Below the pieces are notes generated by a model. The model searched no databases, had not been told where the DNA came from, and was given only the letters and a program-made list of their open reading frames with translations. A DNA stretch of 64,000 nt from Ignavibacteriota bacterium (GTDB lineage Bacteria > Bacteroidota > Ignavibacteria > UBA10030 > UBA6906): assembly GCA_016707525.1 (NCBI GenBank), contig JADJHP010000006.1, forward strand, positions 310,001 through 374,000, written 5' to 3'. This document shows, in pieces, positions 29,105-38,666 of this stretch (position 1 is the first letter of the stretch; the number at the start of each line of letters is the position of its first letter). The position numbers and the translations under genes were made by a program.

Positions 29105-31545
29105 CAATGGACCTCCAACAGATGAACCTCCCGGCACGAACCCGTGCGGGAGATCCGGAGTGTCTTGATCTCGAACGGCGCGAACTTCACTGCGATGGCC
29201 TTCTTGATCCCCGCGATCCGGACGGTTGTCCGCGTGGGTTCCCCCGATGTGTCCTGGAGCCGCATGAGGAGCGCTTTGCCGTCGTCCGTTCTCCTGAGTG
29301 CTTGCAGGCGGACCGCCGGGGAGCCGATCGTAACGAGTCCTGTTGAAGCGGGCAATGCTTGTGAGGGCTTTGTGGCCTTCGCAGGCGTCCCGAACGGGAG
29401 ATGCGCGTACACCGCAGGCGGTGCGGAGAGATGATCTGCGAGTGCCGGGAGCGCTGCGCGTACCTGTGCCGTGTCGCCAGCGATCACAAGCATGCGGAAC
29501 TCATGTTCGCCCTGGTCCATATATCGCCGTGCCGGCGGGTCGGGGATCGGCAGGCCTTTCTCGTGGCAATATGCTGCGCTCCGGAGGACCGACAACCGGA
29601 TCTCGCCATCCTTCAGGTCCACGCCGTGCTGGCCGCAGCTCACGATGCCGAGGGCTGTGTCTTTGCCGCCGATCTGTCCGGACACCATGCACCAGCGCCC
29701 GTGGACATGTTCCTCTCCGTCCGCCGGGCGTGTGATCGCACCGCCGGGGATCTCGCAGAGCAATGCCGATGAACGGAAGACTGTCGGGATGGAAAGCTTG
29801 AGGCGTTTGTGAGCCTCATGCCAGTGGATGCGGAAGGAGTACTCGATCACCGGCCAGTCGGGAGAGACGGTGGTCCGGATCGTTGCGGTCGATGCCTCGT
29901 GTGTGAGAGAGGACTCGGTGGTCCTGCGCACCGGTCCGTCGTGCAGTACGACAGGGGACTTACCTTTGGGGGTGAATGCCCCGAGAACCTTCCGGTAGTT
30001 CCAGACATCGGCACCCCAGGCGTCCCCGGTATCCTCGACGACAAGCGGCTGCATCATCGGGCCGGCAAGGACTTCGCGATGGTTCCCGGCATCGAGCGAT
30101 GCGAGGAGTCCTGTCATCGGGTCGGCGGTATGACGGACGCACGGCGTGGCGGGGCTGGTCGTCCGGCTTCCTTCGTGGATGGCGATGACATACCGTGCAG
30201 CGCCGAGTTGCGGAAGGTCGGCCACGAAACTCAGTTTTCGCCGCCACTGGTTGAAGGGGAGGAGTGATTCCGGTTGCTCTTCCTGGCAGGGGATCTCTGT
30301 TCCGTCCGGCGTCGTAACGCGGAGATGCCAGGTGCCCGTCCATTTGGGGCGGAGGTCCAGCATGCACTCCACGTCAACCGGCACGCGGGTCAGCGCCGTG
30401 TTGGCGTTCAGGATCGTGACCGGTATATATGCAGGGTGGTGCGGGCCCCTGTTGAGTGCCGCTGCGGTGCCCATGCGTACGGTGCTGATGGTGGATGCCG
30501 CGGCGCCGTAGAGGTCGAGGGCATCCTGTTCCGCCGGCTGTGTACATGAGCCGGGGAGGATATCGTGGAAATCATTGAACAACGTCTGCTCCCATGCCTG
30601 CTGCAATTCGCCGGCGGGGTATTCATCTTTGCCTGCCCACCAGGACGCAGTTGCCAGAGCTTCCGTCTGGAGGAGTGCCGATGAGGTGGCAAGTGCCCTT
30701 CGCTTCAAGCGCGACAGAGACGTGTAGCAACCGGTGAAGACCCGCTGGATATCGCCCTGCACAACAGGCGCGGTGCGGGCGTGTGGTTTCAGGGCCGTGA
30801 AGAGCCGTTCCGGTGTACTGTGGACGATGCGTACCCGGCGTTCCTTCGCTATGAACGCATCGATCGTTTCGAGGTCTTCCTGTGTGGCGCCGCCGCCGTG
30901 GTTCCCGATCCCCCAGAAGACCGGGACATCCCGGTTCAGCTTCAGAGCGAGTTCCGTTCCTTCGGCAAGGCGCTGTTCGATGTTGTCCCGTTCGGTGTGA
31001 TAGAGTCCGACGGCGATGCGGTACGTCAGGATCTCCGAGCCATCCACGCCCTGCCAGCGGTACAGGTCTGACGGGATGTGGCGTTCGGCCTCCTGCGGAC
31101 GCATATGGATATACATCGTATAGCCCGCCTGGTTCAGCACCTGCGGGAGCCCGCCGCCATGGCCGAACGAATCGAAATTGTACGCGACCGTTGGGTGGGC
31201 ATCGAAGTGTTCGGCGAAGAAGCGCCGGCCTTCCGCGATATGCCGGATGATGGATTCGATCAAGGGCAGATTGACGTCGGGCTGCAGATACCAGCCGCCG
31301 CTGATATGCCAGCGGCCGGCGCGGACGCGCTTCTGGATCGCGCGGAACAGGGCGGGGTCGTAGCGCTGCACCCAACGATAGAGAATGGCCTCGTTGTGGT
31401 TGAAGATCAGGCCCGGGTGGGCGTCGAGCATGCGGACCGCCGTGCCGAACGTCGACAGAGCTTCACCGCACCCCTCCTCCCATCGCCATTGCCAGACGGG
31501 ATCGAGGTGGGCGTTGCAGATCAGGTGCAGGGTGGGGCGTGCCAT
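29104..31545 (-). CDS. GH38 alpha-mannosidase
   Basis: A cytoplasmic zinc-dependent retaining alpha-mannosidase of about 813 residues. The active-site zinc motif NAHLDPVWQWRWEEG is at the N-terminus and the nucleophile motif YNFDSFGHGGGLPQVL at ~125. Later motifs are VFWGIGNHGGGATQEDL and LFNDFHDILPGSCTQPAEQD. The C-terminal beta-sandwich domains typical of GH38 follow. A GTG at 31554 overlapping the symporter stop (GTGA) is an alternative start that would add three residues. No signal peptide is present, so the enzyme acts on sugar brought in by the symporter encoded directly upstream. It is translationally coupled to that gene and to GH3 downstream. Confidence 0.92.
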   Translation of the reverse strand: MARPTLHLICNAHLDPVWQWRWEEGCGEALSTFGTAVRMLDAHPGLIFNHNEAILYRWVQRYDPALFRAIQKRVRAGRWHISGGWYLQPDVNLPLIESIIRHIAEGRRFFAEHFDAHPTVAYNFDSFGHGGGLPQVLNQAGYTMYIHMRPQEAERHIPSDLYRWQGVDGSEILTYRIAVGLYHTERDNIEQRLAEGTELALKLNRDVPVFWGIGNHGGGATQEDLETIDAFIAKERRVRIVHSTPERLFTALKPHARTAPVVQGDIQRVFTGCYTSLSRLKRRALATSSALLQTEALATASWWAGKDEYPAGELQQAWEQTLFNDFHDILPGSCTQPAEQDALDLYGAAASTISTVRMGTAAALNRGPHHPAYIPVTILNANTALTRVPVDVECMLDLRPKWTGTWHLRVTTPDGTEIPCQEEQPESLLPFNQWRRKLSFVADLPQLGAARYVIAIHEGSRTTSPATPCVRHTADPMTGLLASLDAGNHREVLAGPMMQPLVVEDTGDAWGADVWNYRKVLGAFTPKGKSPVVLHDGPVRRTTESSLTHEASTATIRTTVSPDWPVIEYSFRIHWHEAHKRLKLSIPTVFRSSALLCEIPGGAITRPADGEEHVHGRWCMVSGQIGGKDTALGIVSCGQHGVDLKDGEIRLSVLRSAAYCHEKGLPIPDPPARRYMDQGEHEFRMLVIAGDTAQVRAALPALADHLSAPPAVYAHLPFGTPAKATKPSQALPASTGLVTIGSPAVRLQALRRTDDGKALLMRLQDTSGEPTRTTVRIAGIKKAIAVKFAPFEIKTLRISRTGSCREVHLLEVH

Positions 31546-31550
31546 AGGGC

Positions 31551-33311
31551 TCACACTTCGTCAGGTGAAGGGAGGTTCTTGTACCAGGTGAAATACAGGA
31601 TCACCGCCAGCGTGAGGGCGATCGCGATCCAGAGCCACATCATGTCCCATGTGCGCAGGAACATGTAGAAGGGGACAAGGGCGAGGGAGACCTGGAAGAT
31701 CACCGTGAGCCCGCCGTTCAGAACATCCATCATGGGCATCTTGTCGTTGCGCGGTACGAGTCCGCGGGATTCGGCCTCCCGCCGCACCGGCCCCCAGAAA
31801 CCGAAGGGGCGGACCTTAGAATAGAAGGCGACGAGTGTATCCATCGCCGTGGGTTTCATGGAGGCACCGATCGCGAGGGTCAGCACGAACGAAGCGAAGG
31901 TGTCGGCGGCCAGCGTCAGCACCACGCCCCATTCCGGGAATGCCACTTTCTGGAAGACAATGAACGCGGCGGTGGCGATCATGCTCCAGACGAACGCTTT
32001 CGCGCTGAACCGCCACCAGTGCCAGCGGCAGGTGGAGGGGACGAGGATCATGGTGACGACCACGAAGATCATCGTCTCCCATGCGGACACGATATCATTG
32101 AAGGCGAGGCTGAAGACGAACCCGAGGATGATTGCGCCGACCGAGGCGAGTTGTCCGGCGCGCACCAGTTGTTTGCCGGTCATGTTCTTCGCCCAGTAGC
32201 GTGCGAGGAAATCGTTCGTGACCACCGAGCTGGTCACGTTGATCATGGCGCTCAGGGTGGACATCAGGGCGGCGAGGAGGACCGCCATGAAGATCCCCTG
32301 CAGGCCGACGGGGAGCTTCTTGAGGACCAGCGGCATGATCTTCTCGGCATCGAAGCCGGCGGAGCTGCCCAGGTGGACGATCCCGAGAACGAGGAACGAG
32401 CAGGCGATGATCCAGCGGAGGGTGTAGCCGAGAGTCCAGGTGCCGGCAGCGAGCGATGCGGCGCGGGGGCTCTTCACGCTCAGGAAGAACTGGAAGTCCC
32501 ACACGTTCGGGCCAGCGAGCACGCGGAAGATCAGCCAGCCAAAGCCGGCGAGCAGCATGGTGCCGAAGGCGTCGTAGTGTGCGTAGGCTGCGGGTGTTTC
32601 GCTGAGATACGAGGGCCACAGTTGCCAGGCCGGTGCGAGGGAACTCCATTCGGGCGCCTTGGCGGCGAAGACCGCGGGGTCCATGGAGGATTGCATGGCC
32701 ATCACCGCAAGAACGATCGCGCCGATGGCGATAATGACGGTCTGAAAGACATCGGTGGCGATCACGCCTTTGAAGCCGCCGAGGGTGACATAGATGCCGA
32801 CGATGCCGAAGACGATGAGCGACGACTGCCAGCGGCTGAAGGGGAGGAACTCTTCGGCGAACTTGCCGGTGCCCACGGCCATGAACATCAGGTTGAAGAC
32901 CATGAGGATGAGGAGGAATGAGGCGGCGGCGATGCGGGCATGTTCGGTGTCGCGCGTGTCGCCGAAGCGGGTCACATTCCACTCCGCAAAGGTCATGACG
33001 CCCGAGCGGCGGATGTATTTTGCCTGGAACGCCATATAGAAGCAGATGATCAGCCATCCCCAGAAGATGTGGGTCATCCAGATGCTTTTCACGCCCAGGT
33101 AGAACATCGCGCCCACGAGTGCCATCGTGCCGCCGATATCGATGTAGCTGGAGCATCCGGAGAGGCCAAGCATCCACCACTGCACGTTCCGGTCGGCGAG
33201 GAAGTAGGCGTCGGCATTTGCGGTTGCCTTTTTCTGAACATACACGCCGATGAGGGCATTCAGGATAAGGTAGGCGATGACGATCGCCATATCGATGGGA
33301 TGGAGCGGCAT
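31551..33311 (-). CDS. Sodium/solute symporter (SSS family), probable sugar importer
   Basis: A 586-residue inner-membrane transporter with about 13 hydrophobic segments. Family signs are IAYLILNALIGVYVQKKA in the first segment, YFLADRNVQWWMLGLSGCSS, and GGFKGVIATDVFQTVIIAIG, the SSS signature region, followed by ALMSTLSAMINVTSSVVTND. SSS members couple sodium entry to uptake of sugars, acids or vitamins. First position in an operon with GH38 and GH3 points to an oligosaccharide or mannoside. AAGGA lies six bases before the ATG. It has its own promoter with two LacI-type operator sequences, so it should be the induced entry point of the pathway. Confidence 0.9.
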   Translation of the reverse strand: MPLHPIDMAIVIAYLILNALIGVYVQKKATANADAYFLADRNVQWWMLGLSGCSSYIDIGGTMALVGAMFYLGVKSIWMTHIFWGWLIICFYMAFQAKYIRRSGVMTFAEWNVTRFGDTRDTEHARIAAASFLLILMVFNLMFMAVGTGKFAEEFLPFSRWQSSLIVFGIVGIYVTLGGFKGVIATDVFQTVIIAIGAIVLAVMAMQSSMDPAVFAAKAPEWSSLAPAWQLWPSYLSETPAAYAHYDAFGTMLLAGFGWLIFRVLAGPNVWDFQFFLSVKSPRAASLAAGTWTLGYTLRWIIACSFLVLGIVHLGSSAGFDAEKIMPLVLKKLPVGLQGIFMAVLLAALMSTLSAMINVTSSVVTNDFLARYWAKNMTGKQLVRAGQLASVGAIILGFVFSLAFNDIVSAWETMIFVVVTMILVPSTCRWHWWRFSAKAFVWSMIATAAFIVFQKVAFPEWGVVLTLAADTFASFVLTLAIGASMKPTAMDTLVAFYSKVRPFGFWGPVRREAESRGLVPRNDKMPMMDVLNGGLTVIFQVSLALVPFYMFLRTWDMMWLWIAIALTLAVILYFTWYKNLPSPDEV

Positions 33312-33346
33312 AGGGTTCCTTTGCGGGGAGGTGGAAACGACCCCCT

Positions 33347-33375
33347 ATTATAGAGCAAACGACGGAAATATGCAA
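33347..33375 (-). promoter_or_regulatory. Sigma70-like promoter of the symporter-GH38-GH3 operon
   Basis: On the minus strand TTGCAT (33370-33375) is separated by 17 bases from a perfect TATAAT (33347-33352). This predicts transcription starting near 33340, about 30 bases before the symporter ATG. FCB bacteria can use other promoter forms, but spacing and position fit well. It overlaps the LacI-type operators. Confidence 0.7.
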
Positions 33376-33387
33376 GCAAACGATTGC
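33354..33387 (-). promoter_or_regulatory. Paired LacI-type operators
   Basis: The nonamer AGCAAACGA occurs at 33354-33362 and 33375-33383, exactly 21 bases (two helical turns) apart. The distal copy forms the imperfect palindrome GCAAACGATTGC (33376-33387), close to the PurR/GalR-type operator with a central CG. One copy lies between the -10 and -35 and the other abuts the -35, as expected for repression. The likely binder is the LacI-family protein at 19257-20346. Confidence 0.72.
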
Positions 33388-33403
33388 ACCGCCTTTTTGA
33401 AGC

Positions 33404-33424
33404 GCCCGACCAACCTGGTCGGGC
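33404..33424. terminator. Possible terminator hairpin after hrpB
   Basis: A perfect 8-base stem, GCCCGACC and GGTCGGGC with a 5-base loop, sits at the hrpB stop codon. On the minus strand no U-run follows, so intrinsic termination is uncertain. It separates hrpB from the symporter promoter. Confidence 0.4.
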
Positions 33425-35875
33425 TAACCGGGATCCTCCGGCCACTTGTGCTTCGGATACCGCGCCCGCATCTGCTTGCGGACGTCGGCGTACGCATTCG
33501 CCCAGAAGCTAGCAAGATCCGACGTGACGGCCAGTGGCCGGCCGGCGGGGGAAAGAAGATGCAGCAGGACTTTCACCTTTCCCGCAGCGACGGTGGGGTT
33601 CTGCTTCTGTCCGAACATATCCTGCAGCTTCACGGCCATCACCGGCTGGTCCCCGGCCGCATAGTCCAGATGCACTTTGCGTCCGACCGGAGAAGTAAGC
33701 ACGGGTGGCGCGAGAGTCTCCACCAACCGGCGGTTCTTCTCTCCGAGCAACTGCCGGACGATCCCGCTCAGGTCGAGTCTCTCCAAATGTGCGATACGGC
33801 TCAGTCCGTGCAGATGCGGGAGCAGCCACTCCTCCGCGCTTGCCAGAAGGTGTTCATCACTCAGATCGGGCCAGGCTTCACCGGCCAACCCGCGTCTGCG
33901 CAGCCACTCGCTCCGCGATCGCACTCCATCCGTCTCACGGTGCCAGGGGAGGCAGCCAATGCCCGCGACGATCTCCTTGAGGAGAAGCTCCGCGGCTTCA
34001 CCGGCATCCGGGGTGACCATCTGCTCCGCGATCGTCACCGCACCGAGCCGGCGGAAGCGGCGGGCGAGCACCGCTTCGGTCCGGCCATCCCAGAAGAGTT
34101 CGTCCGTTGTCACGATCGACCCGGCGCAGTGGGTATCGATCTCGTCCTTCGTGACCGGTGCCGCGAGGAAGATCTTCGCTTCGAGTCCGGCGCCGTCCAC
34201 ATCGCCGACGGCAAGGAATTCGTGCCGCGAGAGCTGGCTCCAATCGGGAAGCAGCGCGCCGGTAGTGTTGGCGAGAAGGTAGCGTCGTCCGCCGTCCTCG
34301 CGCCTGCGCGCGATGCGGTCGGGGAAGGCGAGTGCGAGCAACACACCGGGGCGAGCGTCGGTCGTATCGTCCTTGTGGGCGCCGATGAGCATGCGGAGAC
34401 GCCGTGCATCCGCCTGGATGCGCGAGCGTGCCGCGGCCTCTCCGCGCCCTTCGCCGCGCATCACGGCAAGTTGACCGTCCAGGTCGATATCCGCCTTTGC
34501 ATTGCCACGCGAGATCTCCGGTCCCTCCAGCAGTGCGGCGATCTCGCATGCGAGCCGCCATGCCCAGTTCCTTCCCGCGGAGGATCATATGCGCAAGGCG
34601 AGGATGCACGGGGCGATCGCTCATCGCCTTGCCGCGCGGGGTCATACGTCCCGCTGCATCGAGTGCCCCGAGTTGTGTGAGCAATGTTGTTGCCTGTGAC
34701 AGATGATGCGGGGGCGGCTGATCCAGGAAACGGAGTGTGCCGGCATCCTTCACGCCCCACCGTGCAAGATCGAGAGCAAGCGGTGCAAGGTCGGCGGCGA
34801 GGATCTCCGGTGTCGGATACCGGTCACGCCGTTCTTCTTCTGAAGTTGTCCAGAGCCGGTAGCACACACCCGGCGCCTGGCGTCCTGCGCGGCCCCGGCG
34901 CTGGTCCGCGGTGGCAATGGTGGCGGGGACCGTGATCAATCCGGACATCCCCCGGCGCGGGTCGAAGTGCGGCACACGGGCGAGTCCGCTGTCCACCACC
35001 ACGCGCACGCCGTCGATGGTGAGGCTGGTCTCCGCCACGCTCGTGGCGAGAATGATCTTCCGCGCACCGTTCGCGGCGGGAAGCAGGGCAGAATCCTGAT
35101 CGGCGCGCGACGCTTCGCCGTGGAGCAGGTGGACGTGAATGTCCGGTGAGAGCCGGGCGTCGCCCAGCATATCCCTGCACCGGTAGAGCTCCCGGCGGCC
35201 CGGGAGGAAGACGAGCAGATCACCTTCCGTTTCCTTGAGTGCACGCTGCACGGTCTCGACAATGTTCTTCTCGATGAAGCCTTCCAGAGGGAATGTGCGG
35301 TGGACCGTTTCGATCGGGAACATCTTCCCCTCGCTCCGGACGACCGGAGCATCGCCGAGGATCTTCCCGACCGCGGCGCCATCGAGCGTTGCTGACATGA
35401 CGAGGATGCGGAGATCCGCGCGGAGATGCGTGCGCGCATCGAGAGCGAGGGCGAGTCCGAGGTCGGCGTGGATGCTCCGTTCATGGAATTCGTCGAAGAT
35501 CAGGAGCGCAACACCGGGGAGGTCCGGCGCGTCCTGGAGCATACGCGTCAGGATCCCTTCGGTCACGATCTCGATGCGTGTCCGTGCGGACACGCGCGAC
35601 TCGCCGCGTATCCGGTAGCCGATCGTTTCGCCGACGCTCTCACCTGTGAACGATGCCATGTACTCCGCGGCGCGGCGTGCGGCCAGGCGGCGCGGTTCGA
35701 GCATCAGGATCTTTCCGGCGGGGAAGCCGGACGTGGCGAGGAGACCCGGAGGAACGCGCGTGGTCTTCCCGGCGCCGGGCGGGGCGATGAGTATCGCCAT
35801 GCCTGCTCTTGTGAGGGCAGCAGCGAGTTCCGGAAGTGCGGAATCGACGGGAAATGAATGCTTCTGGGAAGCCAT
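33424..35875 (-). CDS. hrpB: ATP-dependent helicase HrpB, one frameshift
   Basis: A DEAH-box RNA helicase of about 817 residues. The N-terminal half has Walker A (IAPPGAGKTTRVPPGLL, ~32), IFDEFHERSIHADLGLALAL (~129), VMSATLDG, ILATSVAETSLTIDGV and TADQRRGRAGRQAPGVCYRL. The frame is lost near 34554-34560. With one base removed it resumes as LACEIAALLEGPEISRGNAK and ends with the HrpB-specific C-terminal domain (AVKLQDMFGQKQNPTVAAGK, LHLLSPAGRPLAVTSDL, WPEDPG). HrpB is a common but non-essential helicase whose cellular target is poorly known. The gene lies alone between the sugar operon and a divergent promoter. A conserved full-length gene broken once favours a sequence error over decay. Confidence 0.9.
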
Positions 35876-35960
35876 ACGGGTGCAGTCAATCTACGATGAG
35901 CTCTTCTGAGAGTCAATGTGCGCTGAGGTCCGGGGCGCACTGTGGAGCCAGCTGCAGACC

Positions 35961-35989
35961 TTGACTTTTCGGGCCGTCTGCGGTATCTT
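35961..35989 (+). promoter_or_regulatory. Sigma70-like promoter for the PEGA/WD40 gene group
   Basis: TTGACT (35961-35966), a 17-base spacer and TATCTT (35984-35989) predict transcription from about 35996 toward the PEGA-domain gene. The gap 35876-36075 between hrpB and that gene holds no other feature. Confidence 0.6.
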
Positions 35990-36075
35990 CAAGAACACCA
36001 TTCGCAGCTTCCTTTCGCACTTCACACCGTTTTTTGACGCGCCGCACACTCCACAAGCACCGGGGGAATCCGATC

Positions 36076-37071
36076 GTGCCGTACGCCCTAAAGGTCTCAG
36101 AATATCCATGCGTGGGCCAGGACATCGTTGGTCAACACCCATCACGTCTCCTCTGCATAGTCTTCTGCCTGCTCGTTCCCACGCTGCTCGTTGCACAACC
36201 ATCGACACCTGTCACGATCCCTCAACTCTCGTCGATCCCGTCTGCTCTTTCCCGGGTGAAGGTGAGCTGTGCCCCGGAGAGTTGCCGCGTCTATCTGGAC
36301 AGCGTGTACCGGGGACGGAGCCCGATCGTGATCGATAGTGTTGCTCCGGGTCCGCATTCGGTCTGGGTCTTCAAGGTCGGGTACACTTCTGTTGAGACCC
36401 GCTTTGCCACCCATGCGGGCGAGACAGCGGAGATCCTTCCGCGGCTTCTCCCTTCATTCGGGACGCTTGTCCTGACCTCCAATCAAGAGGGTACCCGATT
36501 CTTCCTCGACGGAAAAGCGATCGGTGATGACGCCGCATCCGATACCGCGGTCGTTCCGACCACCTACATGTTGGAGGCACGATCCGGTGATCGATCAGCA
36601 TTCACCGAGATCAGCGTCACGCGCGATCAGCGGAATATCTGGCGCGCAGCTCTGGGTGTGCCGTCGGCAGGGCGTGCGATTCTCGGTGGCCTCTTTCCCG
36701 GCACGAACCAATTGTCTGATGCGTCATTCCTGAAGGGGTTTCTCTTCCTTGGCGCTGCAGTGGGGAGCGTCGCCTATCTCACGATGACAGACCGCGCGTA
36801 TCGGACGGCCGCGAGTGCGTTTGACGATGCGCAGGCCACGTATCTCGCTGCCCGGGACGAAGCGACAGCCAGGTCAGCGCATGAACTCATGAAAGTGAAA
36901 CAAGAAGCTCTGAGGGATGCCTCGCGACGGGCATATGTGGCACTCGGCGCCACCGTCCTGGTCTGGGCTTTGAATCTGGCCGATGTCATTCTGCATCATG
37001 CGCTCAAGGACACGATCAAGAAGATCTCTGGCATGTCCTCGATGCAGATCTCCACCAGCCGTCAGGCTTAA
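36076..37071 (+). CDS. PEGA-domain exported protein
   Basis: About 331 residues. A GTG at 36076 follows GGGGGA. GTG 36112 is an alternative that would give a shorter signal peptide. The hydrophobic stretch LLCIVFCLLVPTLLVA is the export signal or anchor. Residues ~60-180 contain two PEGA-like repeats (VSCAPESCRVYLDSVYRGRS with IVIDSVAPGPHSVWVFKVGY, then LVLTSNQEGTRFFLDGKAIG). PEGA repeats are surface-associated beta folds of unclear role. The second half has two membrane-like segments (FLKGFLFLGAAVGSVAYLT and VALGATVLVWALNLADVILH), matching DUF5683-type proteins with an AILGGLFPG-like loop. It is followed 44 bases later by two WD40-type lipoproteins. No function can be named. Confidence 0.65.
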   Translation: MPYALKVSEYPCVGQDIVGQHPSRLLCIVFCLLVPTLLVAQPSTPVTIPQLSSIPSALSRVKVSCAPESCRVYLDSVYRGRSPIVIDSVAPGPHSVWVFKVGYTSVETRFATHAGETAEILPRLLPSFGTLVLTSNQEGTRFFLDGKAIGDDAASDTAVVPTTYMLEARSGDRSAFTEISVTRDQRNIWRAALGVPSAGRAILGGLFPGTNQLSDASFLKGFLFLGAAVGSVAYLTMTDRAYRTAASAFDDAQATYLAARDEATARSAHELMKVKQEALRDASRRAYVALGATVLVWALNLADVILHHALKDTIKKISGMSSMQISTSRQA

Positions 37072-37115
37072 GCGAGACTCATGTTGTCCTGTCGTATGCC
37101 TTCTGAGTGTCCCAC

Positions 37116-38666
37116 ATGATACTACGAGTGATCGGGAGTATAGCGGTGGTGCTGTCGTGCGCCGGGTGTTTTGAGGTGCCTGACATGGCTGGCAGCAATC
37201 CATTGGATCCTCTCCCGGGACAGCGTACAACCCTCCTGCGCCGGGCCTGGTGACCGCGCGTGCGTACTCGGATGTTCTGATCGAAGTGTCATGGGAAGAC
37301 CGGTCATCCTGGGAATCGGGCTTTCGCGTGGAGCGGAGGGCAGGGGGAAATACGGAGGTGGACTTCGCCATCATGCTACCCCCGAACACGACGACGTTCA
37401 GGGACACACTTCCCGTCGACCCCTCTTCACGGTGTACACCTATCGGGTTGCAGCCATCGGCCAAGGCAAGGTCCTGCACTACGGCAAAGAAGTGTCCATA
37501 AGCGTCGGGTTACCCGGGCCGGACCGCTTCGGGCTTGCCCGGATCTGCCAGGACGAGATCGTGCTCGCCTGGGATCCCTTCAAGGAAATGGTATCCGGGT
37601 ACGAACTCACACGCAGTGTGAACGGGGGTGCATACGAAGGGATCGCTCTTCCTGGAAATGCTGCTGTGAACACGTGGACCGATCGCAGTGTCCGCCCCTC
37701 GGATTCGTACACGTACAGGATGCGGGCACGTACGCCCGCAATGCCGGACTCTGGAGCGAACTGCGGTTGCGCTATGAGTCTGCCCCTGTCACACTGGTCC
37801 GGACCTATAGTCTCCCCAATCCGACAGTTGCGGCGTACAGCAGGGATGAATCAATGATCGCGATCGGTAATGATGGAGTTGTCCAGATCCTGGATGCACG
37901 GGACGGGACCCCCTTGTGTACCTTCCGGACCAGGGTCGGGCAGGCTGCTTTCAATCCAGATGGGAAGACCCTCGCGACCACCTGGGGAGAATATCTCCGC
38001 CTGTGGGATGCGGCGTCCGGTCAGTTGATATGGGAGATCCGGGAAAGTTCTTCGTTCGCTGCTCTGGCGTTCGCACCGGACGGAGCAACGCTCGTTGCAG
38101 GGGGTGAGTCCGGGGGACTGATTCTCGATGTGCCATCCGGTGCTTTGCGCCGACGGACGGCCGTAGGTATCAGGCGCGCTGGCTTCATCAACGCGACGGG
38201 CCTTCTCGCACTTATGGACATCAACGGTGTGATCAGGATCATCGATCCTGTCACCTTGCAGGAGCACGCGCACTATGAGGCGTGGAAGGCCGGACGCATG
38301 GCGGTTAGTCCTGACGGGTTGAACATCGTAACGGTGTCGAAGCCCGGTGAGATCGCACTCCTCCGGTCGGCGGACCTGAGTGTCAGCGCGACCGGGGACT
38401 ATCCGAGTTCCCACGGGATCTCAGATCTTGAGTTTCTGAGGACACCGCATGGCATCGTTCTTGGCCTGAGCGGATCGGGAGGAGGTGTGATCGAGGTTCG
38501 CGGCTACGATCTCGTGCGACAGATGTCGTTCAAGGCGGAATCCGATGCGATCCGGGACATCAGCCCTTCGCGCCTCACAACCAGTTTTGCCACGTGCGCT
38601 GCTTCATATAGTATTCAGAGTGTCAAGGTGTGGGCGTTGGATGGTTACTGGAAAGTGGTGCCGTGA
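37116..38666 (+). pseudogene. Broken fibronectin/WD40-type lipoprotein
   Basis: A lipoprotein gene interrupted by three single-base losses, near 37216-37222, 37421-37432 and 37724-37732. Joined, it starts with a lipoprotein signal (IGSIAVVLSCAGC), then a fibronectin-like module (VLIEVSWEDRSSWESGFRVE, VYTYRVAAIG), a second module (EIVLAWDPFKEMVSGYELTR) and WD40/beta-propeller-like repeats (IAIGNDGVVQILDARDG, FNPDGKTLATTWGEYLRLWD, FAPDGATLVAGGESGGLILD). Its order matches the intact neighbour at 38666-40261, so it is a tandem paralogue. Three breaks within ~520 bases is denser than elsewhere in the window, which favours true decay, though local sequence error is possible. The stop overlaps the neighbour's start (TGATG). 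Confidence 0.7.
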
